DNA of 64,000 nt from Thermodesulfovibrio sp. 3462-1 (GTDB lineage Bacteria; Nitrospirota; Thermodesulfovibrionia; Thermodesulfovibrionales; Thermodesulfovibrionaceae): positions 1,652,501 to 1,716,500 of the forward strand of contig NZ_CP144374.1 in the NCBI RefSeq assembly GCF_040451425.1, written 5' to 3'. The notes below the pieces were generated by a model, which saw only the letters and a list, made by a program, of their open reading frames with translations, made no database searches and was not told the origin of the DNA. Shown piece by piece: positions 62,181-64,000 of this stretch. The translations under genes and the position numbers were made by a program. The stretch's first letter is position 1, and each line of letters begins with the position of its first letter.

Positions 62181-63892
62181 CAGTCCTCCACAGTAACTCT
62201 TAAAACTTCTTCTATGCTTGTTATTCCTGCCATTACTTTTCTTATTCCCGACTGCCTTAAAGTAAGCATACCAAGTTTTATAGCTTCTTTCTTGATCTCA
62301 CTTGCAGAAGCACCTGTAAGAATCAATTCTCTAATTTCCTCTTTTATAGGCATCACTTCATAAACTGCAATTCTTCCACGATAACCTGTTTGATTGCACT
62401 CATGACATCCTTTTGCTTCATAAATTTTTAATCCATCAAGCCTGTCCTCAGGAAATCCGAATTTTATTAAAGAATCTTTTGAATACTTTTGTTCTCTTTT
62501 ACAGTTTTCACATAGTTTTCTTATAAGTCTCTGGGCTACAATCAGAATTACGGAAGAGGAAATTAAAAAAGGCTCTATCCCCATGTTTACTAATCTTGTA
62601 ATGGTGCTTGGTGCATCATTTGTATGAAGTGTGCTTAAAACAAGATGCCCTGTGAGTGCTGCTTTTACAGCAATCTCAGCAGTTTCAAAGTCTCTTATCT
62701 CACCAACCATGATTATATCAGGATCCTGTCTTAAAAAGGACCTCAATACCTGAGCAAAGGTTTTTCCTATTTCTTCCTGAACCTGAACCTGTGTAATTCT
62801 CGGAAGGGTGTATTCAACAGGATCCTCAACAGTCATAATATTTACCTCTGGTCTGTTAAGTTTCATTAAAGCTGAATACAATGTGGTTGTTTTACCAGAA
62901 CCAGTAGGACCTGTCACAAGTATCATCCCATATGGTTTACTTAAAGCTTCAAGGAAAAATTCAAGAGATTCTTCTTCAAAACCAAGACGCGTAAGATCAA
63001 GCTGAAGAGAGCCTTTTTCAAGGATTCTTAATACAATTTTCTCGCCAAACATTGATGGAAGAGTTGAGACTCTAAAATCAACTTCTTTTTTACCCACTTT
63101 CATCTTCATTCTTCCGTCCTGGGGAAGCCTTTTTTCTGATATATCAAGATTTGATAGGATCTTTATTCTTGAAGTCAGATTTCCTTTTAATTGTGCTGGC
63201 AAAGTTAAAACATCATGAAGGACTCCGTCTATTCTGTATCTTACATATACACTGTCTTCAAAGGGCTCTATGTGAATATCGCTTGCTCTTTTTGAAAGAG
63301 CATTCAACATTATCTGATTGACAACTCTAACTAAAGGACCCTCTGCTTCTGGTCGAATTTCCTCTTGTGGCTCTGCTGAAGAGGGTTCCTTAGAGACTAT
63401 TTCAACAAGTTCGTGAATATTCTGGGAAGCATAAATTTCATCCTGTTCTCCAAAAAATTGATTTATCAGAGTTTTAAAATCTGAATCCTTTCCTATGTAA
63501 AAAATTATTTTAAAACCACTTAAAAAGAATTTAAGCTGTTCCAGAGCTATTTCATTAGCTGGATCAGTTGTAAGAACCTTTACTATGTTACCTTCTCTAT
63601 AAATTGGCAATATCTTATACTTTCTTATTACATCCTCTGGAAGAAGCTTAATTACTGAATGGTCAATTTTGTGAGAATCCATTTTAAATACAGGGAATCC
63701 ATAAAGCTCACTCATAGCCTGCACAAGCTCATCTTCTGTTATATAACCTAACTTTACCAGTGCGGCACCAATCTTTATACCTTCAATTTTCTGAAGTGCT
63801 TGAGCATCAATTAGTTGTTTCTCAGAAATTTTACCTTTTTTTAGAAGGAAAGCGCCAAGAGGCATTTTTTCTGTAAAAGGTTTTGTTGTCAT
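62180..63892 (-). CDS. Type IV pilus / type II secretion assembly ATPase (PilB/GspE)
   Basis: This 570-residue hexameric ATPase has an N-terminal MshEN-type domain (~10-150, 'KIGAALVKLGYITEDELVQA'), which binds c-di-GMP in some relatives. Then come 'ASDIHIEPFEDSVYVRYRID', Walker A 'LVTGPTGSGKTTTLYSALMK', Asp box 'TVEDPVEY', 'LRQDPDIIMVGEIRD', 'LVLSTLHTNDAPSTITRL' and the zinc tetracysteine 'LCENCK' with 'CHECNQTGYRGRIAVYEVM'. It powers pilus or pseudopilus extension. No pilin gene is in the window. It leads the signalling operon. Confidence 0.92.
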   Translation of the reverse strand: MTTKPFTEKMPLGAFLLKKGKISEKQLIDAQALQKIEGIKIGAALVKLGYITEDELVQAMSELYGFPVFKMDSHKIDHSVIKLLPEDVIRKYKILPIYREGNIVKVLTTDPANEIALEQLKFFLSGFKIIFYIGKDSDFKTLINQFFGEQDEIYASQNIHELVEIVSKEPSSAEPQEEIRPEAEGPLVRVVNQIMLNALSKRASDIHIEPFEDSVYVRYRIDGVLHDVLTLPAQLKGNLTSRIKILSNLDISEKRLPQDGRMKMKVGKKEVDFRVSTLPSMFGEKIVLRILEKGSLQLDLTRLGFEEESLEFFLEALSKPYGMILVTGPTGSGKTTTLYSALMKLNRPEVNIMTVEDPVEYTLPRITQVQVQEEIGKTFAQVLRSFLRQDPDIIMVGEIRDFETAEIAVKAALTGHLVLSTLHTNDAPSTITRLVNMGIEPFLISSSVILIVAQRLIRKLCENCKREQKYSKDSLIKFGFPEDRLDGLKIYEAKGCHECNQTGYRGRIAVYEVMPIKEEIRELILTGASASEIKKEAIKLGMLTLRQSGIRKVMAGITSIEEVLRVTVED

Positions 63893-63966
63893 AATGCTAA
63901 TATAGCATAAAAATTATGCCAAAGTGTATACTAAATTTATTAATCAGCTTTAGTAAAGGAGGATAA

Positions 63967-64000
63967 ATGGTAAGGGTTAGATTTGCACCTTCTCCAACCG
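63967..64000 (+). CDS. gltX: Glutamyl-tRNA synthetase, 5' end only
   Basis: Eleven codons, MVRVRFAPSPT, are visible before the window ends. 'RFAPSPTG' is the class I HIGH-side start of GluRS/GlnRS. AAAGGAGG precedes the ATG. GluRS is more likely than GlnRS, given the short N-terminus and bacterial context. Confidence 0.85.
   Translation, partial: MVRVRFAPSPT

Overview
The window is an AT-rich bacterial chromosome segment. It looks like a thermophilic, anaerobic Nitrospirota relative of Thermodesulfovibrio. That placement is an inference from protein style, low GC, and the mix of TonB/Fec metal uptake, LonB-type protease, c-di-GMP and cAMP signalling genes and a CIRCE-controlled hrcA-grpE-dnaK-dnaJ operon; no rRNA is present to confirm it.

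Region A (1-14.8 kb) is a defence/mobile island, almost all on the minus strand. It holds an AlbA_2 (Schlafen-type) gene, an RNase HIII-zinc ribbon-PIN fusion, a TPR membrane protein, a DUF3800-like gene whose 5' end is a piece of kdpA, a class II photolyase (plus strand), a broken REP-type transposase, an Mrr_N winged-helix protein, an Eco57I-type methyltransferase, a broken MNT nucleotidyltransferase and a PLD-nuclease/SF2 helicase. Five short remnants of methyltransferase C-termini lie between these genes, most of them directly upstream of an accessory gene. They make the island look assembled from repeated 'methyltransferase tail + cargo' units.

Region B (15.0-21.55 kb) has a different character: a nine-heme cytochrome lipoprotein, an SPL-family radical SAM protein, asd, flaG, mrp, a dual-CXXC mini-protein and apgM. 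Most of these carry single-base indels in homopolymers, although several would be housekeeping genes. The segment may be an acquired, redundant, decaying block, or may contain assembly errors; the contrast with the clean 31.8-64 kb half favours decay. The mini-protein has an in-frame TGA followed by a hairpin that fits the bacterial SECIS rules, so it may be a selenoprotein.

Region C (21.6-31.8 kb) is a metal-chelate uptake cluster: TonB receptor, CooC-like ATPase, broken trmO, FecB, FecC and FecE. It is bracketed by a duplicated fecE 3' end. A second, 3'-truncated copy of the PLD-helicase (29.1-31.8 kb) follows, so 14.8-29.1 kb lies between long direct repeats. A decayed hepT also lies here.

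Region D (31.8-64 kb) is compact core genome. It contains aromatic amino acid genes (pheA, aminotransferase, aroF, tyrA), polyamine genes (ODC-like, speE), the heat-shock operon, a ZnuABC-type importer, a LonB-like protease, a DUF512 radical SAM protein, pgsA, a PASTA-rsmB-DUF116-fmt-def-mlaD-flavodoxin run, an orphan CARF-HEPN CRISPR accessory RNase, tRNA-Asp and tRNA-Val. A tightly coupled signalling operon follows: pilB/gspE, two GAF-HD-GYP phosphodiesterases, a class II cAMP phosphodiesterase and a CHASE2 adenylate cyclase. The window ends in the first codons of gltX.
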